A stretch of 64,000 nt of DNA from Crocinitomicaceae bacterium (GCA_029254025.1 JAQWYK010000045.1:1-64000), one strand, 5' to 3'. Shown: positions 42,545 to 51,093, numbered from the stretch's first letter. The notes: generated by a model not told the origin, from the letters alone. A program made the numbers and translations.

Positions 42545-43684
42545 ATGAACATAATTCTTCACGATCTCGACGCACATCTTTCGTTCGCTCCTTTGACCCT
42601 TACGCGACCTTTAGGAAATCTTCGTATGGGAATTTTCACTAACGATAAAAGATGGAAAAATTATTGTCCAACGGCGGATATATCCTTTAAATCAGAGGAA
42701 TACCTTGAGGGTAAATTCCCGTGTAAACTACAATCCGATAATCTTTGGGTGAATGCAGCAGTGATTCCAACAAAAGAAATCGCTCAACAGGTGGAGGAAC
42801 TTAAGTCTGGGCAATCACTTTATTTGAATAACGAGTTTGTTGCCTATCGAGGAAATGATTATGGGAGAGGATCACGCATAGATCGAGAAGTAGTGGATTT
42901 GACAGTGGTCAAGCAGCGTTGGGATTTGTTCAGGTTGAACGAGCAGATATTGCGTAACGATTTTGAATGGGTGAAATCCAATCGTAATGGAATTCAACTG
43001 GACACATCCAATCAATTGATTGGACCATCTGATCAACTTTTTATAGAGGAAGGGGCGCGTATTCAAGGGGCAATTTTGAATACAACCACAGGTCCAATTT
43101 ATGTTGGAAAGGATGCTGAGATTATGGAAGGTTCAATCGTTCGTGGGAGCTTAGCGTTGTGTGAACATGCTGCGCTTAAACTAGGGACGAAAGTCTATGG
43201 CGCAACGACAATTGGTCCGCACTGTAAGATTGGAGGGGAAGTAAATAACGTTATCTTTTATGCTTACTCGAACAAAGGCCACGATGGTTTCTTGGGGAAC
43301 TCTGTTATTGGAGAGTGGTGTAATTTAGGTGCCGATACCAATACTTCTAATTTGAAAAATAATTACGGTTACGTTTCTACCTATGATTACCGAACACAGG
43401 AGTTTGAAAAAACGGATGTACAATTTATGGGATTAATGATGGGCGACCATTCAAAGTCGGGAATTAATACCATGTTCAATACAGCGACAGTTGTAGGTGT
43501 TTCGTCAACCATATTTGGGGCTGGTTTTCCTCCGAAAATGATTCCTAATTTTTCTTGGGGAGGATTTGACGGTGAATTTTTTCAGTTCGAATTAGCATTG
43601 GTAGCTGCGAACAATATGATGGCACGTCGAGGACTTCAATTAACAAAAGAAGAAGTAGCTATTTTAATGCATCTTTTAGGGTAG
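42545..43684 (+). CDS. GlmU-like sugar-nucleotide protein with left-handed beta-helix
   Basis: A 379-residue protein matching the Bacteroidetes-type GlmU-like family. The N-terminus NIILHDLDAHLSFAPLTLTR then PLGNLRMGIFTNDKRW stands in for the nucleotidyltransferase part, which lacks the standard GxGTRM loop. The C-terminal half (about residues 155-360) is a hexapeptide-repeat beta-helix (GPIYVGKDAEIMEGSIVRGS, IGPHCKIGGEVNNVIFYAYS, GADTNTSNLKNNYG). The family is proposed to make UDP-N-acetylglucosamine, so it may serve cell-wall and LPS precursor supply. The ATG at 42545 begins the conserved motif. The gene is 66 bases from argS. Confidence 0.85.
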   Translation: MNIILHDLDAHLSFAPLTLTRPLGNLRMGIFTNDKRWKNYCPTADISFKSEEYLEGKFPCKLQSDNLWVNAAVIPTKEIAQQVEELKSGQSLYLNNEFVAYRGNDYGRGSRIDREVVDLTVVKQRWDLFRLNEQILRNDFEWVKSNRNGIQLDTSNQLIGPSDQLFIEEGARIQGAILNTTTGPIYVGKDAEIMEGSIVRGSLALCEHAALKLGTKVYGATTIGPHCKIGGEVNNVIFYAYSNKGHDGFLGNSVIGEWCNLGADTNTSNLKNNYGYVSTYDYRTQEFEKTDVQFMGLMMGDHSKSGINTMFNTATVVGVSSTIFGAGFPPKMIPNFSWGGFDGEFFQFELALVAANNMMARRGLQLTKEEVAILMHLLG

Positions 43685-43775
43685 ACTTAATTCGATTTGC
43701 TATGTTTTTAGGTAGTAGATTGAAAAAAGTCGAAACCCAAATAATTCTGAATTCTAAGCTCTGACTTCTATACTA

Positions 43776-44099
43776 TTAAATCCGTCTATACCACTGAACC
43801 ATCGGTATAGGAACTGGAATTATTTCTCCGCCCGTTGCGACTCCTATAAATCCAAACTAAAAAGCCTGGCCTTCTTCTTGGTGCCAGCGAATTCCAGGAA
43901 CGAATAACCCTAATCCTGTTTTTTTGCGTTCAACAGTTTGAGTAATCTGAACTTCGTTATACGCCCCTGTTTGATCGTTGTATACATAATCCGTGTAAGT
44001 TTGTATAACAAAATCAGATTTAGCCGGAAGAACAATAAAAGAGTCAAATACTAAACTTATTCTGGGTCCAACTTTGATCATTCCAGCAATTGAATTATA
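43776..44099 (-). pseudogene. 3' remnant of an outer-membrane-type protein gene with in-frame TAG
   Basis: On the minus strand a frame without a proper start encodes about 80 beta-rich residues (GPRISLVFDSFIVLPAKSDF; TGLGLFVPGIRWHQEEGQAF). It meets TAG at 43857-43859 and then continues in the same frame for about 26 protein-like residues (FGFIGVATGGEIIPVPIPMV, QWYRRI) to TAA at 43776-43778. Reading TAG as a mutated CAG (Gln) gives a coherent C-terminus. The 5' part is missing because the frame is closed by a TGA just before 44099. It looks like a truncated, decayed gene. The 74-codon ORF 43857-44081 within it is probably not a functional gene. Confidence 0.5.
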
Positions 44100-44103
44100 T
44101 CAG

Positions 44104-44601
44104 TTATTGCCTAGTTAATCGTGTAATTAATTCTTTATGAGATGGGAATAGCATGATGAGGTCGCTCTCGCAGGCCAACTCGAAATCGGTAAAGTCAAAG
44201 CCAGGTGAAACGGTACATCCGACTAATGAATATTCACCTGAGGACTCACTGGCAAACCAAGCTTCCGCAGGAACAACAGCTTGGGGAAGTTGACCTTTTA
44301 TTAAGTCTAAACCAATGTTTAGTTCAGTATATGTTCCATCTTTCTTGATTACATGAACGGTGAGTGGTGAACCTGCATAAAAGTGCCACATTTCATCTGA
44401 CTTAATGCGATGGAATGCAGAAAAATTACCACTGGTGATGAGAAAGTAAATCCCTGTGCTCAGGCTTCGTTCTCCATTATTTTCGAATGGTTGAAGCTTT
44501 ATTTCAGAACGATATGTTTCTTTAAAAAAACCTCCCTCTGGATGAGGTTGAAGGTTTAAGTGCTCAACCCAATAATCAATAGTTCTCTGATTCTTATACA
44601 T
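44104..44601 (-). CDS. DUF985 cupin-fold protein
   Basis: A 165-residue single-domain cupin with the DUF985 pattern. HLNLQPHPEGGFFKETYRSE lies at the N-terminus, and STGIYFLITSGNFSAFHRIK then SDEMWHFYAGSPLTVHVI form the metal-binding first cupin motif. LPQAVVPAEAWFASES, GEYSLVGCTVSPGFDFTDFE and a C-terminal LIMLFPSHKELI follow. It probably binds a metal and a small sugar-like or acidic ligand; no reaction is established for the family. It stands alone, followed directly by the decayed outer-membrane gene and divergent from the MBL hydrolase gene. Confidence 0.88.
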   Translation of the reverse strand: MYKNQRTIDYWVEHLNLQPHPEGGFFKETYRSEIKLQPFENNGERSLSTGIYFLITSGNFSAFHRIKSDEMWHFYAGSPLTVHVIKKDGTYTELNIGLDLIKGQLPQAVVPAEAWFASESSGEYSLVGCTVSPGFDFTDFELACESDLIMLFPSHKELITRLTRQ

Positions 44602-44671
44602 GCTGTAAAATTAATTACAACTTTCTATGGTAGGTAGTCAAAAGATCATTTTTTGGTTATCTTAGCATTGA

Positions 44672-45457
44672 ATGAAAAGTCTTCAAGTTACCGTTTTAGG
44701 ATCTGGCACTTCCCAAGGTGTTCCCGTAATCGGTTGTCAATGCTCAGTTTGTTTATCGACTGATCCAAGGGATAAACGTCTACGAAGTTCAATTTTATTT
44801 TCTTGGGGAGATGAGAATTTTGTGATTGATACTGGCCCAGATTTTCGTCAGCAGATGTTGCGGGGAGATGTGCGGTCCTTGCGTGCTGTGTTGTACACTC
44901 ATGAACACAAAGATCATATTGCAGGAATGGACGATGTTCGGTCATACAATTACCTCGAAAAGAGAGACATGGAAATTTTCTGTAATGAAGACGTTGAGCG
45001 GGCATTAAGACGTGAGTTTTATTATGCATTCGAAACCGTTCGATATCCTGGAGTGCCGAATGTGAAAATAAATTTTATTGATATGCAGACATTTCGGCTC
45101 CCTGACGGCCCTCTTGTAACACCAGTTGAATATTTGCATTACAAACTTCCTGTTCTCGGCTTTAGAATTGGTGACTTTGCCTACATAACTGATATTAAAA
45201 CTATTGAGGAGCATGAGGCGGATAAACTGCGGGGGCTAGATTACCTAATTTTGGATTGTTTAAGGCATCAAGAACATTTATCGCATTTTAACCTTGAGGA
45301 GTCATTACGATTTATTGATCAGGTTCAACCTGAAATAACTTATTTGACACATATTTCTCATTTGTTTGACAAGCACGAGGATATTATGAAAATTCTTCCA
45401 AATAATGTGTTTCCAGCGTACGATGGATTGACTTTTGATGCGGGAATGGCTGAGTGA
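44672..45457 (+). CDS. MBL-fold metallo-hydrolase (PhnP-like)
   Basis: A 261-residue metallo-beta-lactamase-fold phosphodiesterase. It has LGSGTSQGVPVIGC and a zinc-type CxCxxC pair (GCQCSVC) near the N-terminus, the metal motif YTHEHKDHIAGMDD (HxHxDH) near residue 77, an ITDIKTI aspartate motif near residue 168 and a final His in THISHLFDKHEDI. The fold and cysteine pair match PhnP-type phosphoribosyl cyclic phosphodiesterases. No phn genes are nearby, so the substrate may be another cyclic phosphate or nucleotide. About 107 bases separate it from upp. Confidence 0.88.
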   Translation: MKSLQVTVLGSGTSQGVPVIGCQCSVCLSTDPRDKRLRSSILFSWGDENFVIDTGPDFRQQMLRGDVRSLRAVLYTHEHKDHIAGMDDVRSYNYLEKRDMEIFCNEDVERALRREFYYAFETVRYPGVPNVKINFIDMQTFRLPDGPLVTPVEYLHYKLPVLGFRIGDFAYITDIKTIEEHEADKLRGLDYLILDCLRHQEHLSHFNLEESLRFIDQVQPEITYLTHISHLFDKHEDIMKILPNNVFPAYDGLTFDAGMAE

Positions 45458-45541
45458 TTTTGCTACAATAAAATCTTTATTTAACAGTTGTCCAATCGAA
45501 CAGATTTATAGGTTATTTCTAGCGTTATCTTTTCGGTTTTG

Positions 45542-45561
45542 CTAATTTTATACAAAATTAG
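45542..45561 (+). repeat. Perfect inverted repeat just before upp
   Basis: The arms CTAATTTT (45542-45549) and AAAATTAG (45554-45561) enclose ATAC. The repeat ends three bases before the upp ATG, so a hairpin or a bound protein would affect ribosome access. Confidence 0.5.
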
Positions 45562-45564
45562 GAT

Positions 45565-46212
45565 ATGGTACACAATTTAAGTCAACAGAATTCTATTTTC
45601 AATAATTTCTTAGCTGAGATTCGGGATGAAATGATTCAGCGGGATTCACTTCGATTTCGAAGAAATATGGAGCGAGTAGCTGAAATTATTGGCTACGAAT
45701 TGTCAAAGAAATTGAAGTATTCATCTAAGGAAATAACGACTTCCTTAGGACAGGCAAACATGAATACTCTAGATTCACAAATCGTTTTGGCCACAATCTT
45801 GAGAGCTGGATTACCTATGCATCAGGGGTTACTAAATTATTTTGATAAGGCTGATTCTGCATTTGTTAGTGCGTACCGCAAACATACTTCCGGTGATGAG
45901 TTTGATGTATTTGTAGAATATTGTGCCGCCCCTACGATTGACCAAAAGGTGTTGGTGATATCTGACCCTATGTTGGCAACAGGAACATCTATGGTAATGG
46001 TGTATAAGGCACTTTTAAAAAATGGAAACCCCAAGCGAGTAAATATCGTTTCAGCCATCGCTACGCAGGAAGCACTGGAAATGATTAAAAAACATTTTCC
46101 AGAAAATACAGAGGTTTGGGTCGGTGCTATTGATGAAGAATTGACGGCACAGGCTTATATTGTTCCTGGTCTTGGAGATGCTGGTGATTTAGCCTTTGGA
46201 GATAAACTGTAA
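45565..46212 (+). CDS. upp: Uracil phosphoribosyltransferase
   Basis: The 215-residue enzyme has the type I PRTase fold with VLVISDPMLATGTSMVMVYK near residue 133 (PRPP-binding loop), an RAGLPM motif near residue 78 and the uracil-contact segment VGAIDEELTAQAYIVPGLGDAGDLAFG. It converts uracil and PRPP to UMP in pyrimidine salvage. A perfect inverted repeat abuts its start. A YjjG-type nucleotidase two genes downstream acts on non-canonical pyrimidine nucleotides, so the run may form a small pyrimidine salvage and clean-up group. Confidence 0.95.
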   Translation: MVHNLSQQNSIFNNFLAEIRDEMIQRDSLRFRRNMERVAEIIGYELSKKLKYSSKEITTSLGQANMNTLDSQIVLATILRAGLPMHQGLLNYFDKADSAFVSAYRKHTSGDEFDVFVEYCAAPTIDQKVLVISDPMLATGTSMVMVYKALLKNGNPKRVNIVSAIATQEALEMIKKHFPENTEVWVGAIDEELTAQAYIVPGLGDAGDLAFGDKL

Positions 46213-46219
46213 GAACTTT

Positions 46220-46681
46220 ATGTGGGTTTACTTATCGTTTGTTCTTTTTAGTACTTGGAAATTTATGTTCACACCAATGGCCGGTCCTGCGGCCGATCTT
46301 TCTTTTTTGGAGACTTTTTTATGCTCAATGACAGGAGGGTTGATTTCAGTAAGCATCTTCTATTTTGGAAGTAGTTTTTTCATGCAGCGCTTTCAAAAAA
46401 AACAAGCGAAAAAAGCAGAAAAGGCAATCGCTCAGGGAAAAGTGTTCCGCTCCAAGAGGTTTACCCGGAACAATCGACGAATTATTAAAATTAAGCATCG
46501 AATTGGCAAATGGGGCGTATGTTGGCTCGTTCCTTTGTTTTTCTCTTTGCCTTTGGGAAGTTTGATTACTGCCAAATTTTATCGCCATCAAAAAAATACA
46601 TTCAGTTGGATACTGCTGGGTATGTTGATAAATTGCACCTTGATTACAGGAGGAACTTACCTTGTTGATTTTATCGTTTAA
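46220..46681 (+). CDS. Small integral membrane protein of unknown function
   Basis: A 153-residue protein with about four membrane helices (residues 1-20, 35-58, 100-118, 130-150). Between helices 2 and 3 lies a very basic cytoplasmic loop (RFQKKQAKKAEKAIAQGK, RSKRFTRNNRRIIKIKHRIG). I do not recognise the family. The ATG at 46220 begins seven bases after the upp stop; an in-frame TTG at 46196 would overlap upp and is less likely. Its stop overlaps the next ATG by one base. The gene is translated as part of this operon, but its function is unknown. Confidence 0.7.
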   Translation: MWVYLSFVLFSTWKFMFTPMAGPAADLSFLETFLCSMTGGLISVSIFYFGSSFFMQRFQKKQAKKAEKAIAQGKVFRSKRFTRNNRRIIKIKHRIGKWGVCWLVPLFFSLPLGSLITAKFYRHQKNTFSWILLGMLINCTLITGGTYLVDFIV

Positions 46682-47391
46682 TGAAGAAATTAGAACATAT
46701 ATTTTTTGACCTTGACCGCACACTATGGGATTTTGAAAGGAATTCCAAAAGTGCACTGGTTCAACTTTTTTATGAATTAAAACTGGATAATATCATTGAG
46801 AGTTTCGAGTCTTTTCATGCGGTGTATAGGAAAATAAATGCGGAATATTGGGAAGATTATGCTAAAGGTAGAGTAAGCAAAGAAAAATTGAGGATTGGTA
46901 GATTTCACGATACATTGGTTTCATTTGGACGAGATGATATTCAGTTGAGTAGCGCTATGGCAGAAGACTATGTAAAGATCTCTCCCTTTCAAACACATCT
47001 TTTTCCAGGCACGAAAGAAGTGTTGCAAGAGCTTTCAGATAAAAATTATCACTTGCACATTATTACAAATGGTTTCAAAGAGGTCCAGTTTATCAAATTA
47101 GAGAATTCGGGGTTACGCCATTTCTTTCAGGACGTGTTGTGCAGTGAAGAGGTCGGGAAGAACAAACCGAATCCAGAAATATTTCATGCTGCACTCCAAC
47201 GGACAAACGCGAAGAATACAAATTCATTAATGATTGGAGATGACTTCGAAGCGGATATTTTAGGTGCTGAGCGGGTAGGAATCAGAGCGATCCTATTTGA
47301 TCCACATGATGCATATGAAGCACGAAAAGAAATCGAACGAATCAAGCATTTTGAAGAATTGCCTTTTATGTTAAATAAAACGATGTGGTAA
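46681..47391 (+). CDS. YjjG-like noncanonical pyrimidine nucleotidase (HAD)
   Basis: A 236-residue HAD-superfamily phosphatase with nucleophile motif FFDLDRTLWDF (residues 8-18), a helical cap (about 20-95), HIITNGFKEVQF as motif II, a lysine in GKNKPNPEIF and the acid motif IGDDFEADILGA. The motif spacing matches YjjG-type 5'-nucleotidases, which dephosphorylate non-canonical pyrimidine nucleotides such as 5-fluoro-UMP. Its position after upp and the preceding membrane protein gene fits pyrimidine nucleotide metabolism. The next gene begins three bases after the stop. Confidence 0.88.
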   Translation: MKKLEHIFFDLDRTLWDFERNSKSALVQLFYELKLDNIIESFESFHAVYRKINAEYWEDYAKGRVSKEKLRIGRFHDTLVSFGRDDIQLSSAMAEDYVKISPFQTHLFPGTKEVLQELSDKNYHLHIITNGFKEVQFIKLENSGLRHFFQDVLCSEEVGKNKPNPEIFHAALQRTNAKNTNSLMIGDDFEADILGAERVGIRAILFDPHDAYEARKEIERIKHFEELPFMLNKTMW

Positions 47392-47394
47392 ACT

Positions 47395-47868
47395 ATGAGA
47401 GTGATTGAAGAGAATTACGGATATTATGGTATAGGTATCATGCAACACAAACGAGATTTTAATATTGGAACACTCTGGCGATCTGCATACATTTTAGGGG
47501 CTTCTTATATTTTTACTATTGGAAAAAGCTACAAAAAGCAAACTTCTGATGTCCTTAAAACCTGGTCACGGATTCCGTTGTTTCATTATGATACATTCGA
47601 AGAGTTCAAGAAAGCAATACCATACGATTGTCAACTCATCGGGATTGAATTAGACAAACGTGCTACACCACTTCATGAATTTGAACATCCAAAAAGAGCG
47701 GTCTATTTATTGGGTGCTGAAGACAATGGGCTTCCTCCAATGGCACTAGACTCCTGTCAGCATCTAGTTCAATTGCCTGGAAACTATTCACTTAATGTCG
47801 CGGTTACTGGTAGTATTGTACTCAATGATCGCGTAGTGAAAATGCCTTCAAAACTGCCAACGCGCTAG
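47395..47868 (+). CDS. SpoU/TrmH-type RNA methyltransferase
   Basis: A 157-residue SPOUT methyltransferase with the three knot motifs: NIGTLWRSAYILGASYIF (motif 1, residues 22-39), VYLLGAEDNGLPPMAL (motif 2, about 103-118) and LPGNYSLNVAVTGSIVLNDR (motif 3). The length lies in the range of TrmL-type 2'-O-methyltransferases that act on the wobble position of tRNA. The target here could be tRNA or rRNA. It begins three bases after the YjjG gene and closes the upp-membrane protein-YjjG-methyltransferase run; a gap of about 100 bases follows. Confidence 0.88.
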   Translation: MRVIEENYGYYGIGIMQHKRDFNIGTLWRSAYILGASYIFTIGKSYKKQTSDVLKTWSRIPLFHYDTFEEFKKAIPYDCQLIGIELDKRATPLHEFEHPKRAVYLLGAEDNGLPPMALDSCQHLVQLPGNYSLNVAVTGSIVLNDRVVKMPSKLPTR

Positions 47869-47903
47869 TTCGTCAATTGAATGCCTTTTTTATGTTTTTA
47901 CGG

Positions 47904-47917
47904 AACAATAATTGTTT
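47904..47917. promoter_or_regulatory. Palindromic 14-mer before the DUF547 gene
   Basis: AACAATAATTGTTT is nearly symmetrical about position 47910 and identical to the centre of the palindrome at 34612-34632. Its TTG (47912-47914) lies 21 bases before TAAGTTTA (47936-47943), a one-mismatch -7 box for the gene at 47972. Confidence 0.35.
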
Positions 47918-47971
47918 CATGTGGAATCTGTTTAGTAAGTTTACTCGTAACTAAAGGACAACACTAAAGTA

Positions 47972-48691
47972 ATGTGCATGAAATATTTTGTTTTGTTTAT
48001 CTCTATTTTGACTCTTTTTTCTGTGAACAGCCAAGTGAATCATTCGAAATGGGATGCCTTACTCACTGCGCACGTTTCTAAGTCAGGAATCGTTGATTAT
48101 AATGGGTTTAAAGCAGATCAATCTAAACTTACTGCGTATTTAAATGAATTGGCTGCGAATGCTCCATCCTCATCGTGGTCTGAGAATGAAACCATGGCTT
48201 ATTGGATTAACGCCTACAATGCTTATACAGTTAAGCTGATGATAAAGAATTATCCATTGAGCTCAATTACTAACTTGAAATACGAGGGTAAAAGTGCCTG
48301 GGATTACAAATGGATTAAAATAGGTGCTGAAACTCTTTCGTTAAATGATATTGAACATACCAAACTGCGCAAGAAATATAATGATCCGCGAATTCATTTC
48401 GCAGTTAATTGCGCTTCGTTTAGTTGTCCTATTCTTCTAAATACTGCATACACTTCAGATAAGCTAATGGCCCAATTAGAGTCTCAAGCACGATTGTTTA
48501 TCAACGATCCAAAAAGGAATCAAATTTCTTCAAGCAATGTCAAAATTTCACAAATTTTTGAATGGTATAAAGATGATTTTACGAGAGGTAGTAAAGGGGT
48601 AATCGATTATTTAAATAAGTATTCAAAAACGAAAATTAAACCAGGAACAAAAATATCTTACTTAAATTATAATTGGAAGTTGAATGAATAA
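47972..48691 (+). CDS. Secreted DUF547 protein
   Basis: A 239-residue protein with a signal peptide (cleavage near SVNSQ) and one DUF547 domain. WSENETMAYWINAYNAYTVK, YPLSSITNL and IHFAVNCASFSCPILLNTAY are the usual conserved blocks, and the cysteines in CASFSC are typical. DUF547 proteins have no established biochemistry, but I recall them near ArsS-type radical SAM genes in several bacteria, and here arsS starts 64 bases downstream. It should be periplasmic. ATG 47978 is an equally possible start. Confidence 0.85.
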   Translation: MCMKYFVLFISILTLFSVNSQVNHSKWDALLTAHVSKSGIVDYNGFKADQSKLTAYLNELAANAPSSSWSENETMAYWINAYNAYTVKLMIKNYPLSSITNLKYEGKSAWDYKWIKIGAETLSLNDIEHTKLRKKYNDPRIHFAVNCASFSCPILLNTAYTSDKLMAQLESQARLFINDPKRNQISSSNVKISQIFEWYKDDFTRGSKGVIDYLNKYSKTKIKPGTKISYLNYNWKLNE

Positions 48692-48755
48692 TTTAGGGTA
48701 GAAAAGTATCCTATGACCTTTCCTGAATGATATATTCTAAACCCCGTATTGCCAA

Positions 48756-49820
48756 ATGAGTGTCGCCAATAAAAAAACAAAACTAAAGTCTCTTCAACGT
48801 CGTGGTAGCTATTTAGCCCATGCCGCTAATCAAATTCAATTTTTGGAAAAAGACCACTTGCAAGGTGAACGATTTTCCGAAAAATTAAAGTCTCAAGGAT
48901 TATTTCCATTGACCCCTACCAAACTTGAAATATTACAGCTTAACCTTGGTTATATGTGTGACTTAACTTGTGAGCATTGTCACGTGGACGCCGGTCCCGA
49001 TCGAAAAGAAATCATGACCAAGGAAACATTAGATCAGATATTGCGAGTAGTAGATCAATCTCAAGTAAGCACAGTTGATTTAACAGGTGGAGCTCCAGAA
49101 ATGAATCCTCACTTTTTGTGGTTAGTTGAAGAATTAAGTGACCGGAATGTTAAGACCATTATTAGAAGTAATTTAACGATTCTGGTTTCGAACAAAAAGT
49201 TTCGGACATACCCGGATTTCTTTAAAAAGCATAGAGTTGAGGTCATTGCCTCGTTACCTTGTTATACGCAAGAAAACGTCGATAAGCAAAGAGGGAGTGG
49301 GGTATTTAATAAAAGCATTGAGGCACTTAAGCTGTTTAATAGTTTGGGGTATGGGGTAGAAGGTACAGGGTTGAGTTTGCATTTGGTCTATAATCCGGGT
49401 GGCGCCGGGTTACCCCCTGATCAGACTCAATTGGAACAAGACTATAAAGTTCGTCTAAAAGAAGATTGGGGCTTGGTATTTAATCATTTATATACGATTA
49501 CGAATTTGCCGATTTCTAGATATTTAGATTTTTTATTGGCTGCAGGGAAATATGAAGCATACATGTCAACACTCATTGAATCCTTTAATCCTTTAGCTGC
49601 TGAAAAAGTGATGTGCAGAAACACACTTAGCATTGACTGGGAAGGGTATATGTATGACTGTGATTTTAATCAAATGCTGCAGTTAAAAGTAGCCAATAAA
49701 CAACAGCATGTGAAAGATTTTCAGGTCCAAACAATTAATCAACGTTCAATTGTACTCGGGCAACATTGCTACGGATGCACGGCAGGCGCTGGTTCAAGTT
49801 GCCAAGGTAGTTTAGCATGA
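48756..49820 (+). CDS. arsS: ArsS-type radical SAM protein
   Basis: A 354-residue radical SAM enzyme with cluster-binding CDLTCEHCHV (CxxxCxxC) near residue 68, DLTGGAPEMNPHF near residue 112 and the C-terminal DUF3641 domain. The latter carries GAGLPPDQTQLEQDYKVRLK, CRNTLSIDWEGYMYDCDFNQ and CYGCTAGAGSSC, whose cysteines bind an additional cluster. This is the ArsS family, which in arsenosugar synthesis forms a carbon-arsenic bond from SAM and an arsenic substrate. The neighbouring DUF547, rhodanese and DUF2064 genes match clusters of this type, though no arsenic methyltransferase is in view. Confidence 0.9.
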   Translation: MSVANKKTKLKSLQRRGSYLAHAANQIQFLEKDHLQGERFSEKLKSQGLFPLTPTKLEILQLNLGYMCDLTCEHCHVDAGPDRKEIMTKETLDQILRVVDQSQVSTVDLTGGAPEMNPHFLWLVEELSDRNVKTIIRSNLTILVSNKKFRTYPDFFKKHRVEVIASLPCYTQENVDKQRGSGVFNKSIEALKLFNSLGYGVEGTGLSLHLVYNPGGAGLPPDQTQLEQDYKVRLKEDWGLVFNHLYTITNLPISRYLDFLLAAGKYEAYMSTLIESFNPLAAEKVMCRNTLSIDWEGYMYDCDFNQMLQLKVANKQQHVKDFQVQTINQRSIVLGQHCYGCTAGAGSSCQGSLA

Positions 49821-49827
49821 TTGATAT

Positions 49828-50343
49828 ATGAAGTTAGTAGTCTTTTTATTTTTTTGGGTGTGTACTTTCCATTTAGGGAATAGACTTCAAGCTCAAGTTA
49901 TCGAACCCGATTATAAAAAAATGATCGAAAGTTACTATGAAAGTTTTCCACTTATTCACCCTGAATTACTGCAGAGTAGTTTAAAGAATGATTCAGAAAT
50001 GGTAATACTCGATACGCGCGAAAGAGAGGAGTTTGCGGTGAGTCATATACCAGGTGCGCGCTATTTTGGCTATGAGAATAAAAATTGGAAGTCATTGGCC
50101 GGTTTATCAAAAGATACCGAGATTATTGTCTATTGTTCTATCGGCGCTAGAAGTCAGAATATTGGAAAGGAGTTAAAAAGAAAGGGGTATACAAACGTTA
50201 AAAACTTATACGGTGGAGTGTTTCTATGGGCGAATCAACGACGTCCTTTAGAGGATAATAGAGGAATACCTACGAATAAGGTCCATGTCTATGATGAAGA
50301 TTGGGGAAAATGGATAAAGAATGCGGAAGCCGTTTATGAGTAG
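49828..50343 (+). CDS. Periplasmic rhodanese-domain protein
   Basis: A 171-residue protein with a signal peptide (cleavage near RLQAQ) and one rhodanese domain (about residues 45-140): VILDTREREEFAVSHIPGAR, active-site loop VYCSIGARSQ with the catalytic Cys, and NVKNLYGGVFLWANQ. Rhodaneses carry sulfur or act in thiol chemistry. It lies between arsS (seven-base gap) and the DUF2064 gene (eight-base overlap), so it belongs to the same operon. Because it is exported, it may act on a periplasmic intermediate; this is inference. Confidence 0.87.
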   Translation: MKLVVFLFFWVCTFHLGNRLQAQVIEPDYKKMIESYYESFPLIHPELLQSSLKNDSEMVILDTREREEFAVSHIPGARYFGYENKNWKSLAGLSKDTEIIVYCSIGARSQNIGKELKRKGYTNVKNLYGGVFLWANQRRPLEDNRGIPTNKVHVYDEDWGKWIKNAEAVYE

Positions 50344-50944
50344 AGATCAACGGATAATTATTTTCACCAAGAATCCTGAGATAGGGAAATGCAAAACTCG
50401 CTTAGCAGCAACAATAGGCGATAAGGCTGCCTTGTCTATCTATGAGCAACTGTTAGATTATACCATTGGCTTTTGTAAAAAGTTGTCTTTTCCAAAAAAA
50501 GTATACTACTCTTCTGCAATTTCGAAATTTGACAGATGGAGCCACTCAGGATTTTATAAGGATAAACAAGTAGATGGAGACCTCGGTGAGCGAATGAAAG
50601 CAGCGTTCAAAAAGGAGTTTAAAGATGGTGCCAAATCAGTTGTCATTATTGGAACGGACTGCGCCCAAATCAATGAATTAGATATCCAAGAAGCTTTTCG
50701 TTTATTGTTTCAACATGAGGTGGTGATAGGTCCTGCAGATGATGGAGGTTATTATCTTTTAGGGATGAATTACCTCATTCCAGAATTATTTGAAAATAAG
50801 TCTTGGAGTTCTGAATATTTAATGAGCGAGACGGTTGCTACACTAGATGCTAATCAAATTGATTACAAGTTAATGGATGCGAAGTCGGATATAGATATTG
50901 AGGAAGATCTCGCAAAAGAGGGGTTTATTCAGTTTTATTGGTGA
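50336..50944 (+). CDS. DUF2064/TIGR04282-type glycosyltransferase-like protein
   Basis: A 202-residue GT-A-fold protein of the family associated with radical SAM and arsenosugar clusters. IIFTKNPEIGKCKTRLAATI lies at the N-terminus, DGDLGERMKAAF and IIGTDCAQIN are the nucleotide-binding stretches, and GPADDGGYYLLGM near residue 134 is the diagnostic motif. It resembles nucleotidyl or glycosyl transferases, so it may attach a sugar or nucleotide to the arsenical or selenium intermediate; the reaction is not established. ATG 50336 overlaps the rhodanese stop; ATG 50321 is also in frame. A weak terminator follows about 150 bases on. Confidence 0.88.
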   Translation: MSRDQRIIIFTKNPEIGKCKTRLAATIGDKAALSIYEQLLDYTIGFCKKLSFPKKVYYSSAISKFDRWSHSGFYKDKQVDGDLGERMKAAFKKEFKDGAKSVVIIGTDCAQINELDIQEAFRLLFQHEVVIGPADDGGYYLLGMNYLIPELFENKSWSSEYLMSETVATLDANQIDYKLMDAKSDIDIEEDLAKEGFIQFYW

Positions 50945-51093
50945 CCATCATTCAAAAATACAATTGAGACAGAAAGATTACTTCTTGCCGATTATCTTTA
51001 ATAAATTCCTTTCGTCCAATTACTGAATGGTAGTATTTTGTAGAAGAATAATTTAATCCTGCGAAAAACATAAATTTCTCATAAGCTAATTAG

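Noticed and set aside
43857-44081. A 74-codon ORF as an independent gene.
   Set aside because: It lacks a normal start context and its frame continues sensibly beyond the stop; treated as part of a remnant.
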